A DNA stretch of 64,000 bases, taken from positions 1-64,000 of the forward strand of contig NZ_QLYY01000005.1 in assembly GCF_003350295.1 (NCBI RefSeq), read 5' to 3'. Every line of letters starts with the position of its first letter. Positions within the stretch are counted from its first letter, which is position 1. A model generated the notes under the pieces. It was not told the origin of the DNA. It saw nothing but the letters and a program-made list of their open reading frames with translations, and did not search any database. The position numbers and the translations under genes are program-made. The DNA is from Vibrio tetraodonis (lineage in GTDB: Bacteria; Pseudomonadota; Gammaproteobacteria; Enterobacterales; Vibrionaceae). Shown in pieces: positions 55,407-64,000 of the stretch.

Positions 55407-57959
55407 ATGGATATTAGATTTAAATGCCGACGTCAGTTGAAAAATAGAAGAACCCCGCTTTCAACTATAATTGCCCTAACTCTTGGGACCGCTTGCCTAA
55501 ATGTGCAAGCCGCACCATCTCCACCACAGCTTGACTGGAATATGACCAGTGTTAAAAACCAATCTTTCGTAGAAATCAATGGAGAACCCGGAAGACAGTC
55601 TTACAAGAAAACGGTTGTCAGACATGACAGTGTTTCCTTTCCTGTAGATTGGGATGTTTGGTACAACAGCGGGACTCCAGCAACGCAATGGCAAGTAAAA
55701 CTCGACGATAAGGTCGTTTATACCGAGGCTATTAATGGGCCCCAAGGCTCTGCATTTTCAGGCACAACCACAGTTCAAGTCGACAAAGCTGGTCAATATG
55801 ATATGACGGTTAATGTGTGTGATGCTAACGGCGATTGCTCTTCATCAGCCGTTCACAGAATTACAGTCACTGATACAGATGGTAGTGGTATGGATCCACT
55901 TACAATGGACGTTGACAGTAACAATCAATCTTTCCCACCTCAACCTGAGGGCACCGTAGTGGGCAGCTATTTTGTCGAGTGGAGTCAATACGAGCGAAAC
56001 TTTACCGTGGATAACATACCAGCTGACAACCTCACCCATATTATCTACGGCTTCATTCCTATGTGTGGCCCAAATGCTTCACTTACTGATGGCGACGCTC
56101 AACGAGCTCTGCAACTAGCCTGTGGCGACTCAAAAGACTATGAGGTTGTGGTTCATGATCAATGGGGAGCACTAGGCTCGAGCCTACCAGGTACCAGCAA
56201 TTCTTCAATTAAAGGTACTTATGGCCAGATGATGGCACTCAAACAACGTTATCCAGATCTTAAAATTTTACCTTCAATTGGAGGGTGGACATTATCCGAC
56301 CCCTTCTATGGATTTACCGATAAAGCGAACCGTGACACCTTCGTTGCTTCAGTTAAAGAATTCCTTCTTACATGGAAATTCTATGATGGTGTTGACATAG
56401 ACTGGGAGTTTCCCGGCGGCGATGGTGCAAACCCAGATTTAGGTAATCCAGAATTGGATGGACAGGCCTATATAGATCTGATGAAAGAACTGCGTGATAT
56501 GCTGGATCAGTTATCAGCTCAAACTGGCAAAACTTATGAGCTAACTTCCGCTATTGGTGCTGGTTGGGACAAAATTGAAGATGTCGATTATTCTGACGCT
56601 CAGCAGTACATGGACTACATCTTCGTTATGTCATACGACTTTTATGGTGCTTGGGATAATAACTTGGGCCATCAAGCGGCTCTTGACTGTGGTTCACATA
56701 TTTCCCAAGGACAGTGTGATGGGACAGAAGATCCTGAAGAAGGACCTGAATACACCACGCGCAACGCTTCAACTCTACTGCTGAAACAGGGTGTTTCAGC
56801 GAACAAACTTGTTTTGGGTGCAGCCATGTATGGACGTGGCTGGAAAGGTGTAACACGTGAAAGCATGACAGATCCAAGCAACCCAATCACAGGTACTGGT
56901 GATGGTGCTATCAATGGTAGCTGGGAGCCTGGTGTCATCGATTATAAAGATATTGTATCTGATTATATCGGACAACCAGGCGTAGAAACCTTCTACGACG
57001 CACAAGCTCAAGCTCCATATTTGTACAAAGAATCCACTGGAGAAGTGATTAGCTACGACAATACGGAATCTGTCGAAGCCAAAGCTGCTTATGCTCGTTC
57101 GAATGGATTTGCAGGATTATTCTCATGGGAAATTGATGGTGATAATGGTGATATTCTAAACGCCATGCAAAATGGGCTCCTCAATGGCGGTGAAGGTGTA
57201 AATCGTCCACCAGTGGCAAACGCTGGTGACGACATAGTTGTGTCGACAGCAGGTGTCGTTTCATTGGACGGCTCGCAATCTCATGATGCTGAGGGTGATG
57301 TTTCTTACTTGTGGGAACAAATTTCGGGGCCAATGTTAACTATCAATAATGCCACTAGCGCGGTAGCAACTATTTCTGTAGAAGATGATGCTTCAAATAA
57401 CATATACAGCTTCAAATTGACGGTTACTGACCAAGATGGCGCGTCTGCTTACGATACGGTAAATGTTAGTGCGCAGTTTGGCTCTCAACCTGAGAATAGG
57501 CCACCAGAAGCTGTCATTTCTGGCCCTTCAGAAGCTGAATCAGGGCAACAAATCACACTAGATGCATCTGGTAGCTCAGACCCTGATGGTGATAGTCTCA
57601 CTTTCGTTTGGTCATCCGAGGACGTCGATGTAAATGCTAACAACAGTTCTGCTAGCTTTGTTACACCTGAGTTTTCTCAAGATACCAATATATCTGTATC
57701 TGTAACCGTTTCGGATGGTTCAGGCACAGATACCGAAAGCGTTACTATTTTGGTGAAAGCCAAAGAAGATGGGGGCAACCCAGGTGATTATCCTCAGTAT
57801 GTTGAAGGGACACCATATCAAGCCGGAGATAAGGTAACAAATGCCGGTGGGAATTATGAGTGTAAACCACATCCATATACTGGATGGTGCGCAGGTGCAG
57901 CATGGGCTTATGCGCCTGGCACAGGAACGTACTGGGACCAAGCTTGGACGAAAATCTAA
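55407..57959 (+). CDS. chiA: Chitinase A, GH18, secreted
   Basis: Secreted endochitinase of 850 aa, the length of Vibrio ChiA. Signal peptide about residues 1-36 (LSTIIALTLGTACLNVQAAP). Then the ChitinaseA N-terminal Ig-like domain (about 37-155), the GH18 barrel (about 185-600) with SIGGW and DGVDIDWEFPG (DxxDxDxE; catalytic Glu near 334), and YDFYGAWDN. Two PKD/Ig-like domains follow (about 605-795, RPPVANAGDD and RPPEAVISGP), then a CBM5/12 chitin-binding module (YQAGDKVTNAGGNYECKPHP). GGAAAAAGCA supports the ATG. Under chitin control in Vibrio. A strong terminator follows. Confidence 0.97.
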   Translation: MDIRFKCRRQLKNRRTPLSTIIALTLGTACLNVQAAPSPPQLDWNMTSVKNQSFVEINGEPGRQSYKKTVVRHDSVSFPVDWDVWYNSGTPATQWQVKLDDKVVYTEAINGPQGSAFSGTTTVQVDKAGQYDMTVNVCDANGDCSSSAVHRITVTDTDGSGMDPLTMDVDSNNQSFPPQPEGTVVGSYFVEWSQYERNFTVDNIPADNLTHIIYGFIPMCGPNASLTDGDAQRALQLACGDSKDYEVVVHDQWGALGSSLPGTSNSSIKGTYGQMMALKQRYPDLKILPSIGGWTLSDPFYGFTDKANRDTFVASVKEFLLTWKFYDGVDIDWEFPGGDGANPDLGNPELDGQAYIDLMKELRDMLDQLSAQTGKTYELTSAIGAGWDKIEDVDYSDAQQYMDYIFVMSYDFYGAWDNNLGHQAALDCGSHISQGQCDGTEDPEEGPEYTTRNASTLLLKQGVSANKLVLGAAMYGRGWKGVTRESMTDPSNPITGTGDGAINGSWEPGVIDYKDIVSDYIGQPGVETFYDAQAQAPYLYKESTGEVISYDNTESVEAKAAYARSNGFAGLFSWEIDGDNGDILNAMQNGLLNGGEGVNRPPVANAGDDIVVSTAGVVSLDGSQSHDAEGDVSYLWEQISGPMLTINNATSAVATISVEDDASNNIYSFKLTVTDQDGASAYDTVNVSAQFGSQPENRPPEAVISGPSEAESGQQITLDASGSSDPDGDSLTFVWSSEDVDVNANNSSASFVTPEFSQDTNISVSVTVSDGSGTDTESVTILVKAKEDGGNPGDYPQYVEGTPYQAGDKVTNAGGNYECKPHPYTGWCAGAAWAYAPGTGTYWDQAWTKI

Positions 57960-57973
57960 TCTATCCAGTAAGT

Positions 57974-58000
57974 AAAAAACCCCGCTGAGCGGGGTTTTTT
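57974..58000. terminator. Strong bidirectional terminator
   Basis: The 12-bp stem AAAAAACCCCGC/GCGGGGTTTTTT has a TGA loop. It sits between the convergent chiA and ppiC genes. Confidence 0.93.
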
Positions 58001-58031
58001 AATCTAAGTATCTCTATTCTGAACAAAGATA

Positions 58032-58310
58032 TTATGTCCTGTACAGTACTTTAACGACATGCCACCCAAACTTAGTCTTCACTATGTGAGGAACGAGTGT
58101 CTCTCCCTGAAAGCAAATTTTGTCAAATTGCGCAACCATCTGTCCGCGACGAAACTCGCCCAAGTCTCCTCCCTTCTTTCCTGAAGGGCAAGTAGAGTAC
58201 TTTTTTGCCAAAGTCTGAAACTTTGCACCCTTTTTAAGCTGCTTAATTATGTCTTCAGCTTGTTCTTTGTGCTTTACCAGGATATGTAAAGCTGCGGCAG
58301 AGTTAGCCAT
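58032..58310 (-). CDS. ppiC: Peptidyl-prolyl cis-trans isomerase C (parvulin)
   Basis: A 92-aa single-domain parvulin that isomerises X-Pro bonds in the cytosol. [39 protein letters not shown] and the closing [13 protein letters not shown] line up with E. coli PpiC over the whole length. ATG at 58310. Monocistronic, convergent with chiA. Confidence 0.95.
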   Translation of the reverse strand: MANSAAALHILVKHKEQAEDIIKQLKKGAKFQTLAKKYSTCPSGKKGGDLGEFRRGQMVAQFDKICFQGETLVPHIVKTKFGWHVVKVLYRT

Positions 58311-58502
58311 GTACTGCTCTCGCTAAGTCATCACATCAAATTGACAAACATTGTAACTAAATGAAGTGAAAACACCACAGCAAAAGGTCAAAAAACGAAC
58401 GGAAATTTAATTTATCACCTAAAGTATCCGCTCTAGATTGATAAGATTTATAAATGATATAACATCGACATGGGCAAATAGAAGAGACGAGTATTTCTGA
58501 AT

Positions 58503-59438
58503 ATGGCAAAAACAGTCAGTAAAGCAAATCAGTCACAAGGGATGTTGATGTTTACGCTTACCCACAGTAAACAACTTTTTGCTATTGGTACATTAAAAGT
58601 CCGCGAGATTGTACCGTATCAGCCAACTACCCAAATCCCGTATTCACACCACCATGTTATAGGTACAGTGACGATTCGTAATAACACAATTCCAGTTATT
58701 AATATGCCGGCTGCCATTGGGTTACGCCCCATTCAGCCTGAAGAGTATTCTTCATGCTATTTGATTGTAACGGATTGCTTGAGAACCGTTGTTGCCTTTA
58801 TGGTTCGTTCTATTGAAAAAATAATCGAATGCAATTGGAAGTCGATTGAATCTTCACCTCAAGCAACGGGTAAAAATGTTTTCGTTACTGGTATTACACG
58901 ATTTGAGGATCAAATTGTTCAGATGTTGGATGTTGAACTTCTATTATCAAAAATTTACCCTCAATACGAGTCTAATACTATACCTATGCTTACCGACATC
59001 GAGAGAGAGAGGTTAAAAGCATTGAAGATCCTTTTGGTAGACGACTCTTCAATTGCGCGAAAGCAGTTATCGGACGCTCTAGACAGTATTAATATTGGCT
59101 ACCAAATTTGCAACAATGGGGTTGAAGCCCTCACTTTAATGCGAGAGCAAGCCAATAAAGACCAACCCATTCAGCTATTAGTGAGTGATATTGAAATGCC
59201 TGGCTTAGATGGCTATGAGCTCGCTTTCGAAGTTCAAAATGATCATGGTTTGAGCAAAGCCTATATCATACTGCATACCTCACTATCGAGTGAGATTTGT
59301 ACAGACAGAGCACTTCAAGTTGGCGCACACGAAGCACTGGAAAAGTTTAATGCTGGCGACTTGATTGAGGCAATGCTTCGTGGCGCTGAGCTACTAGAAA
59401 GTAAGGATAAAGGTCAAGCAACTGAGTTGCTAGTTTAG
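58503..59438 (+). CDS. cheV: CheV chemotaxis coupling protein (CheW-REC)
   Basis: A scaffold linking chemoreceptors and CheA, with adaptation through phosphorylation. Residues 10-165 are a CheW-like domain (LFAIGTLKVREIVPYQPTTQ, ITRFEDQIVQMLDVE). Residues 178-300 form a receiver with ILLVDDSSIARKQL, the phosphorylated Asp in LLVSDIEMPGLDG, Thr in ILHTSLSS and Lys in ALEKFNAG. 311 aa. A weak ribosome site precedes the ATG. It sits next to a GGDEF gene in the same direction, 138 bp away. Confidence 0.95.
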   Translation: MAKTVSKANQSQGMLMFTLTHSKQLFAIGTLKVREIVPYQPTTQIPYSHHHVIGTVTIRNNTIPVINMPAAIGLRPIQPEEYSSCYLIVTDCLRTVVAFMVRSIEKIIECNWKSIESSPQATGKNVFVTGITRFEDQIVQMLDVELLLSKIYPQYESNTIPMLTDIERERLKALKILLVDDSSIARKQLSDALDSINIGYQICNNGVEALTLMREQANKDQPIQLLVSDIEMPGLDGYELAFEVQNDHGLSKAYIILHTSLSSEICTDRALQVGAHEALEKFNAGDLIEAMLRGAELLESKDKGQATELLV

Positions 59439-59576
59439 TATGTGGATAATAGTGGCCTGCTAACTTATTAATATCCAAGCAACATTAATTTTTTATACAT
59501 ATTAACTCAAGCAGCCCATGCTGAAATCCGCTAATCTTATTTTATTGGGTAGTTAACGAAGAATATTAATCAGAAG

Positions 59577-60593
59577 ATGCTAGACGACGATTTCAAAAAA
59601 TCGACTGCTAACTTAAAAAAAGCTGTCCCACTCATGATGCAAAACCATGTGGCGGCAACGCCAGCTAATTATGCTTTGTGGTACACCTATGTTGATAATG
59701 CGATTCCTGAAATGAATCAGGAGTTGGATGATATTATCGAGAATTACGGATTGTGTCCGCCAGCAGCGGGAAAACAACTCTACGATAGCTTTGTAGCAAG
59801 TCGCTCTGAGACGGATATGAAGGAGTTGAAAGCCAATGTTGAAGTATTGGTCAACCAAGTGGCCTCCTCCATGACGGATACTCTTTCTGATACATCTCAT
59901 TTTTCTGAAGTAATAGATAAAAGCTTTGAAAACCTGGAACGGTTTGAGGACCAAGCCATGTCTATTGAAGACGTAACTAAAGTCGTGCGTCACTTGATCT
60001 CCGAATCTAAAGAAATCAGAAACTCTACAAGTTTTTTAAACACTCAACTCGAAACGGCAGCAAATGAAATCCAAAGGCTCAAAGAACAGCTCGCAGAAGT
60101 GCAACAAGACGCTCTTTTTGATGGGTTGACAAGTTTATACAATAGGCGTTCTTTCGATAATGATATCAGTGTGCTGTGTGAAGCGGAACAGACTATGTGT
60201 CTGATACTCGCTGACATCGATCACTTCAAAAATCTTAATGACACTTATGGGCATCTCTTCGGGGATGCAGTGCTAAAAGGGATTGCTAAGCGATTCCAGC
60301 TCAGTAGTAGAGACGGTATTCATGCTTACCGATATGGTGGGGAAGAGTTTGCATTCATTGTACCAAATAAACAACTCCGAATTGCTAGGCAATTTGCAGA
60401 CAGTTTGAGACGCTCCATAGAAAAGTTGTCGGTTAAAGATAGACGTTCAGGAGAATCCATAGGCAACATAACGTCTTCATTTGGTGTAGCTGAACTGCAA
60501 CCTGGTGAATCCCCAGAGTCACTAATAGAAAGGGTGGATAAGCTTCTCTATGAGGCCAAACAGCTTGGACGCAACCGTGTAATGCCAATATAG
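59577..60593 (+). CDS. Soluble diguanylate cyclase (GGDEF) with helical N-terminal sensor
   Basis: 338 aa, no membrane span. Residues 1-165 are helical, beginning ANLKKAVPLMMQNHVAATPA and YALWYTYVDN, a sensory region seen in several Vibrio cyclases, ending in a coiled coil. The GGDEF domain covers about 170-338. YRYGGEEFAFIVP is an active-site GGEEF. At the I-site the Arg is present but the Asp position is Ile, so feedback inhibition is probably weak. It may be in one transcript with cheV. Confidence 0.92.
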   Translation: MLDDDFKKSTANLKKAVPLMMQNHVAATPANYALWYTYVDNAIPEMNQELDDIIENYGLCPPAAGKQLYDSFVASRSETDMKELKANVEVLVNQVASSMTDTLSDTSHFSEVIDKSFENLERFEDQAMSIEDVTKVVRHLISESKEIRNSTSFLNTQLETAANEIQRLKEQLAEVQQDALFDGLTSLYNRRSFDNDISVLCEAEQTMCLILADIDHFKNLNDTYGHLFGDAVLKGIAKRFQLSSRDGIHAYRYGGEEFAFIVPNKQLRIARQFADSLRRSIEKLSVKDRRSGESIGNITSSFGVAELQPGESPESLIERVDKLLYEAKQLGRNRVMPI

Positions 60594-60785
60594 AAATAAA
60601 GAATAGACACGTCATATCGGCTAGGCGTGTTGAGCCATAACTTATACCCGCTAGCTACATACGAAACCCCTACCCCGACTTAAAACCTTAAAATACATCA
60701 AAACAACCTCAATCCTGATAGAGTGTGAGACGCGCAAGATTTCACAAATTGTCTTGATTGTATCAGCTAAAAAAATTCAATATCT

Positions 60786-61718
60786 TCAACCGTCAGAAGT
60801 TATAGCATCAATGAGGTCTTTTAACACCTGATCAGCTTTATCATTTTCAATCTGACACGTTCCTGCAGCTTTGTGACCACCTCCTCCATATTTCAACATC
60901 AGCTCGCCAACATTTGTCTTAGAGCTCCTATCAAATATGGATTTTCCGGTCGCAAATACTGTATTTTTCTTCTGAAACCCCCACAGCTTGTGGATTGAAA
61001 TATTACACTGGGGATAGAGCGCGTAGATCATAAAGCGGTTACCCGCATAAATTGTATCCTCGCCCGTAAGATCCAGTACGACTAGGTTATTATGAACCGT
61101 CGCACATCGCTGGATTTGCTGCTTGAACAAATCCTCATGCTCTTTATAGAGTTCTATGCGCTCTGCAACATCAGGATGCTCGAGAATTTCCTCAATGGTA
61201 TGGGTCGTACAATAATCGATCAGGTCCATCATCAAATTGTAATTTGAGATCCTAAAGTTTTTGAAGCGTCCAAGCCCAGTTCTTGCGTCCATGAGAAAAT
61301 TGAGTAGATTCCACCCTGTCGAGTCTAACACTTCATCTCGTGTGAACTGTGCTGAATCACCTTTATCGACCGCTTCCATCATACCCAACCAAGCTTGAGG
61401 AAAGACTTTCTCACCACCATAATACTCCCATACAACCCTCGCCGCAGAGGGGGCATTTGGATCAATAATATGATTGGGCCTTTCACCCGGATTACGAATG
61501 GTTTCAGAGAGGTGGTGGTCAAAAACAAGATGAGCATGCTTAACGTAAGGAAGGTTAGTCACAATATCTAGGGAAGTGATATCAACCAGCCCGTCTTGCA
61601 TATCTTTAGGATGGACAAATTTTATATCGTCAATGAGACCGAGTTGCTTGAGCAGAACCGCGCATACTAACCCATCAAAGTCGCTACGCGTTACTAAACG
61701 ATGTTTCTTTTCCGGCAT
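60786..61718 (-). CDS. DHH-DHHA1 family phosphoesterase
   Basis: 310 aa. The DHH domain has TRSDFDGLVCAVLLKQLGL (DFDG replaces the more usual DHDA), VFDHHLSETIRNPGERPN (the DHH signature), and an Asp in EAVDKGDSAQF. The DHHA1 domain ends with GGGGHKAAGTCQIEN. It may cut pyrophosphate, polyphosphate or short oligonucleotide (nanoRNA/pAp) bonds; sequence alone does not choose. ATG at 61718, monocistronic. Confidence 0.88.
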   Translation of the reverse strand: MPEKKHRLVTRSDFDGLVCAVLLKQLGLIDDIKFVHPKDMQDGLVDITSLDIVTNLPYVKHAHLVFDHHLSETIRNPGERPNHIIDPNAPSAARVVWEYYGGEKVFPQAWLGMMEAVDKGDSAQFTRDEVLDSTGWNLLNFLMDARTGLGRFKNFRISNYNLMMDLIDYCTTHTIEEILEHPDVAERIELYKEHEDLFKQQIQRCATVHNNLVVLDLTGEDTIYAGNRFMIYALYPQCNISIHKLWGFQKKNTVFATGKSIFDRSSKTNVGELMLKYGGGGHKAAGTCQIENDKADQVLKDLIDAITSDG

Positions 61719-62008
61719 CTGTAAATCCTTATCTCCCAGTGTTTAGACTAACGCACCAGCCAACACCAGCTTTAATATCCGACGAATAGAATGATGATTT
61801 TGTCTTACCTTTAGTTTAGACACCTTCGATCGTTTAACAAACTTACACTTGTTTTTTCCTCTCCTTTGATTCGAAGCGAAATACAAAATTCTCTCAAACA
61901 TCATAATTGCACAGTGTTTTATTTTGACGCTATCATGACAACTGACATTACAATTACATTAAAATGTGAGTAATATCTCAAATAATTTCTTATTAACTGG
62001 TTGTCACT

Positions 62009-62680
62009 ATGAAGCACAAGCAATCCACTTTTAACGAACACGACTTGGATGCACAAGTTAGTATTTCAGATAAGTCGAAAAAGATTCTATACAGGTCTTC
62101 GCTCAATGCCTTGGTGATACTTGCGATTGGGCTTTTGGTAAATTTAGCTATCCGTGTAGACTTTTCCATTTTAAAACATGGCTTAGGAGAAACATCGATC
62201 ACTGAGGCGCTTCAATCGCTTATGCTGATAATATCCGCTAGTTCCTTCTTCCTTGTGATCCGCGAGCGTAAAGAGCTCAGTCATGCGGCAACATTAATTT
62301 TCGGTTTTTTAATCGTATTGACCATCAGAGAAATGGACGCTTGGTTTGACATGATCTTCCATGGAGCATGGGTGTACCCCGCTCTTCTTGTCACAATCGC
62401 AAGCTGTGCATATGGATTCAAGGGACACAAAAACACGATTAATCAAATGGCTACTATCCTGGACGTTCGCCACATGAATACCTTGATTGGTGGCGTCGTA
62501 TTACTGGTCGTATTTTCGCGTTTGTATGGCATGGGAAGCTTCTGGCATAGCGTGATGCATGAATATTACATACGCGAAGTTAAAAACGTATCTGAAGAGG
62601 CGATGGAACTTCTGTGTTACTGCCTTATTGCTCTTGGCGCTGTCAAAACACGCTTAACTCTTAAAAATCAACCAGTTTAA
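62009..62680 (+). CDS. Uncharacterised multi-pass membrane protein
   Basis: 223 aa with about five hydrophobic spans: ALVILAIGLLVNLAIRV (about 34-50), ALQSLMLIISASSFFLVI (about 67-84), ATLIFGFLIVLTI, YPALLVTIASCAYGF and LIGGVVLLVVFSRLYGM, and a final helix. Conserved-looking polar residues inside or near helices (REMDAWFD, SVMHEYYIREVKNVSEEAMEL) suggest a functional site. Not recognised. A terminator follows. Confidence 0.75.
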   Translation: MKHKQSTFNEHDLDAQVSISDKSKKILYRSSLNALVILAIGLLVNLAIRVDFSILKHGLGETSITEALQSLMLIISASSFFLVIRERKELSHAATLIFGFLIVLTIREMDAWFDMIFHGAWVYPALLVTIASCAYGFKGHKNTINQMATILDVRHMNTLIGGVVLLVVFSRLYGMGSFWHSVMHEYYIREVKNVSEEAMELLCYCLIALGAVKTRLTLKNQPV

Positions 62681-62684
62681 AACG

Positions 62685-62712
62685 AGGGCACTGATTGTGC
62701 CCTTATCTTTTT
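62685..62712 (+). terminator. Rho-independent terminator
   Basis: AGGGCAC/GTGCCCT with a TGATT loop, followed by TATCTTTTTT. Confidence 0.85.
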
Positions 62713-62852
62713 TCCCTCTCAATTATTACCCGATTTTTCCATAATTCCTGTACAAAGCCTCTGTTTATCTATAGTGTCAACAAGGTTACCAAATTGTTAA
62801 CTATATTTAACGAGAGTCTGGATAACAGACCATTTAAACAGGAAGTAAAGAT

Positions 62853-64000
62853 ATGCTGTCGATTTTTGATATCTTCAAAGTTGGAGTTGGGCCATCAAGC
62901 TCTCACACCAATGGGCCCATGGTAGCTGGCTACCATTTCACAGACCTGCTAAGCGAATCAATATCCAAAGTAGACAGAATCCAAGTCGACTTATACGGCT
63001 CATTGTCTCTTACGGGTAAGGGCCACCATACAGATCGTGCAATCATACTTGGTTTGATGGGTAATAAACCTGACACCATAAAAATGACCAGTGCCAAACA
63101 AGCACTGCAAGACACTTTTGAGAACCACACATTACTGTTAGCGAACAAAAAACAGCTCAGGTTTGAATATGAGAAAGACATTATTTTTCATACCACAAAC
63201 CTCCCTCTGCACGAGAACGGTATGACTGTAACGGCCTATGATTCCTCTGGAACCCAACTCAAAATGGAGACCTACTACTCCATAGGTGGTGGGTTTATCC
63301 TCACTGCAGATGAACTGGAAAATGGCAGCTCAGACAAACCAGTAGAAGTACCTTTCCCATTCACTTCCGCTGAGCAAATGCTTGAAATGGCGGAGAGAAA
63401 GGGCCTTAGTTTAGGCGGTATGATACTGCAAAATGAAGTCTGCTTTTTCGACAAAAAAGAGATTGATCAGAAAGCAGAGCAAATCTGGAAAGTGATGTCT
63501 TTGTGTATGGTAAGGGGGTTCGAAACCGAGGGGATACTTGAGGGCGGCCTAGAGGTTACCCGAAGAGCGCCTAACTTACTCAAGAAACTTGAGGCCAATC
63601 AAGCCGTTGAAAATGATCCTATGGAAGTAATGGACTGGATAAACCTTTTCGCTTTCGCGGTCAGTGAAGAAAATGCTGCTGGAGGGCAAGTCGTAACCTC
63701 CCCTACCAATGGAGCTGCTGGTGTGATCCCCGCAGTACTAATGTATTACCATCGTTTTGTTAAAGCCCTAGATACCAAGCAAATCAAAGACTTTTTAGCC
63801 GTTGCTGGTGCCATTGGTATTTTATACAAAACTAATGCATCAATCTCAGGTGCTGAAGTCGGTTGCCAAGGGGAAATTGGTGTTTCTTCTTCAATGGCTG
63901 CGGCTGGTCTTACCGCACTACGCGGTGGAAGCAACGAGCAAATCTGTATTGCAGCAGAAATAGCAATGGAGCATTCATTAGGAATGACCTGCGACCCAAT
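62853..64000 (+). CDS. L-serine ammonia-lyase (SdaA/SdaB type), 5' part, runs off the window
   Basis: Deaminates L-serine to pyruvate and ammonia with a [4Fe-4S] cluster. Translating from the ATG at 62853 (AGGAAGTAAAG upstream) gives [20 protein letters not shown] at the start, [37 protein letters not shown], and [20 protein letters not shown] with the first cluster Cys near residue 338, then HSLGMTCDP at the edge. About 382 codons are present of the roughly 455 expected. The frame is open throughout. A single-chain enzyme, which of the two copies (sdaA or sdaB) is not clear. Confidence 0.95.
   Translation, partial: MLSIFDIFKVGVGPSSSHTNGPMVAGYHFTDLLSESISKVDRIQVDLYGSLSLTGKGHHTDRAIILGLMGNKPDTIKMTSAKQALQDTFENHTLLLANKKQLRFEYEKDIIFHTTNLPLHENGMTVTAYDSSGTQLKMETYYSIGGGFILTADELENGSSDKPVEVPFPFTSAEQMLEMAERKGLSLGGMILQNEVCFFDKKEIDQKAEQIWKVMSLCMVRGFETEGILEGGLEVTRRAPNLLKKLEANQAVENDPMEVMDWINLFAFAVSEENAAGGQVVTSPTNGAAGVIPAVLMYYHRFVKALDTKQIKDFLAVAGAIGILYKTNASISGAEVGCQGEIGVSSSMAAAGLTALRGGSNEQICIAAEIAMEHSLGMTCDP

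Noticed and set aside
58420..58446. TAAAGTAT...TTGATAA upstream of cheV as a sigma-28 flagellar promoter
   Set aside because: The spacing between the two elements is about two bases too short and the -10 part matches at only five of eight positions.

Overview
The window reads as part of a marine gammaproteobacterial genome, very probably a Vibrio and more likely its second chromosome. Reasons: a GH18 chitinase A of typical Vibrio length, a zwf-pgl-gnd operon, a BCCT carrier divergent from a CosR-type MarR regulator, an acetate kinase without pta, RavA-ViaA, CheV, many c-di-GMP and chemotaxis genes, and Vibrio-type integron attC sites. Base composition is moderate in the core genes and clearly more AT-rich around 36.3-39.5 kb. 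The species cannot be fixed from this alone. No rRNA or tRNA gene was seen.

Layout. 0-10 kb: the edge of an IS4-family insertion sequence, a TetR-like regulator, a YfcZ-family protein, an exported 20-residue-repeat protein, a PlsC-like acyltransferase, an MCP with an amino-acid-type dCache motif, a DsbA/FrnE-like protein, YedI, an M14 peptidase-like enzyme and an AraC regulator. 10-25 kb: signalling and metabolism, with a PilZ protein, a second MCP, an EAL-HDOD protein, GlpR, a MOSC-reductase-ferredoxin fusion, pyrC behind a PurR-box-like site, a PepSY/DUF2946 pair, cytochrome b562 and a Cache-HAMP-GAF-HD-GYP protein. 25-32 kb: zwf-pgl-gnd, a HAAAP amino acid permease with a CRP-like site, and small genes.

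32-39.5 kb is the accessory region. It holds a RelB/RelE-type toxin-antitoxin pair, a colicin-like effector candidate translationally coupled to a small membrane protein (putative immunity), two minus-strand integron gene cassettes with attC sites and one truncated attC but no integrase in view, and an AT-rich two-gene unit encoding a ComF-like phosphoribosyltransferase and a SLOG/DprA-like Rossmann protein. The last pair is the best candidate for a little-described conflict or nucleotide-signalling system.

39.6-64 kb returns to core-type genes: ackA, cueR, a cNMP-CBS-DUF294 protein with a DEDDh exonuclease, bcct/cosR, a membrane diguanylate cyclase, a DUF1289-CWC protein, an EmrD-like MFS pump, ravA-viaA, a NUDIX hydrolase with ltaE, chitinase A behind a 788-bp AT-rich leader, ppiC, cheV, a soluble GGDEF protein, a DHH phosphoesterase, a membrane protein and the 5' part of an L-serine dehydratase gene. 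Taken together the core genes join nutrient sensing (two MCPs, CheV), c-di-GMP turnover (two GGDEF, one EAL-HDOD, one HD-GYP, one PilZ), chitin use, osmolyte uptake and the pentose phosphate pathway.
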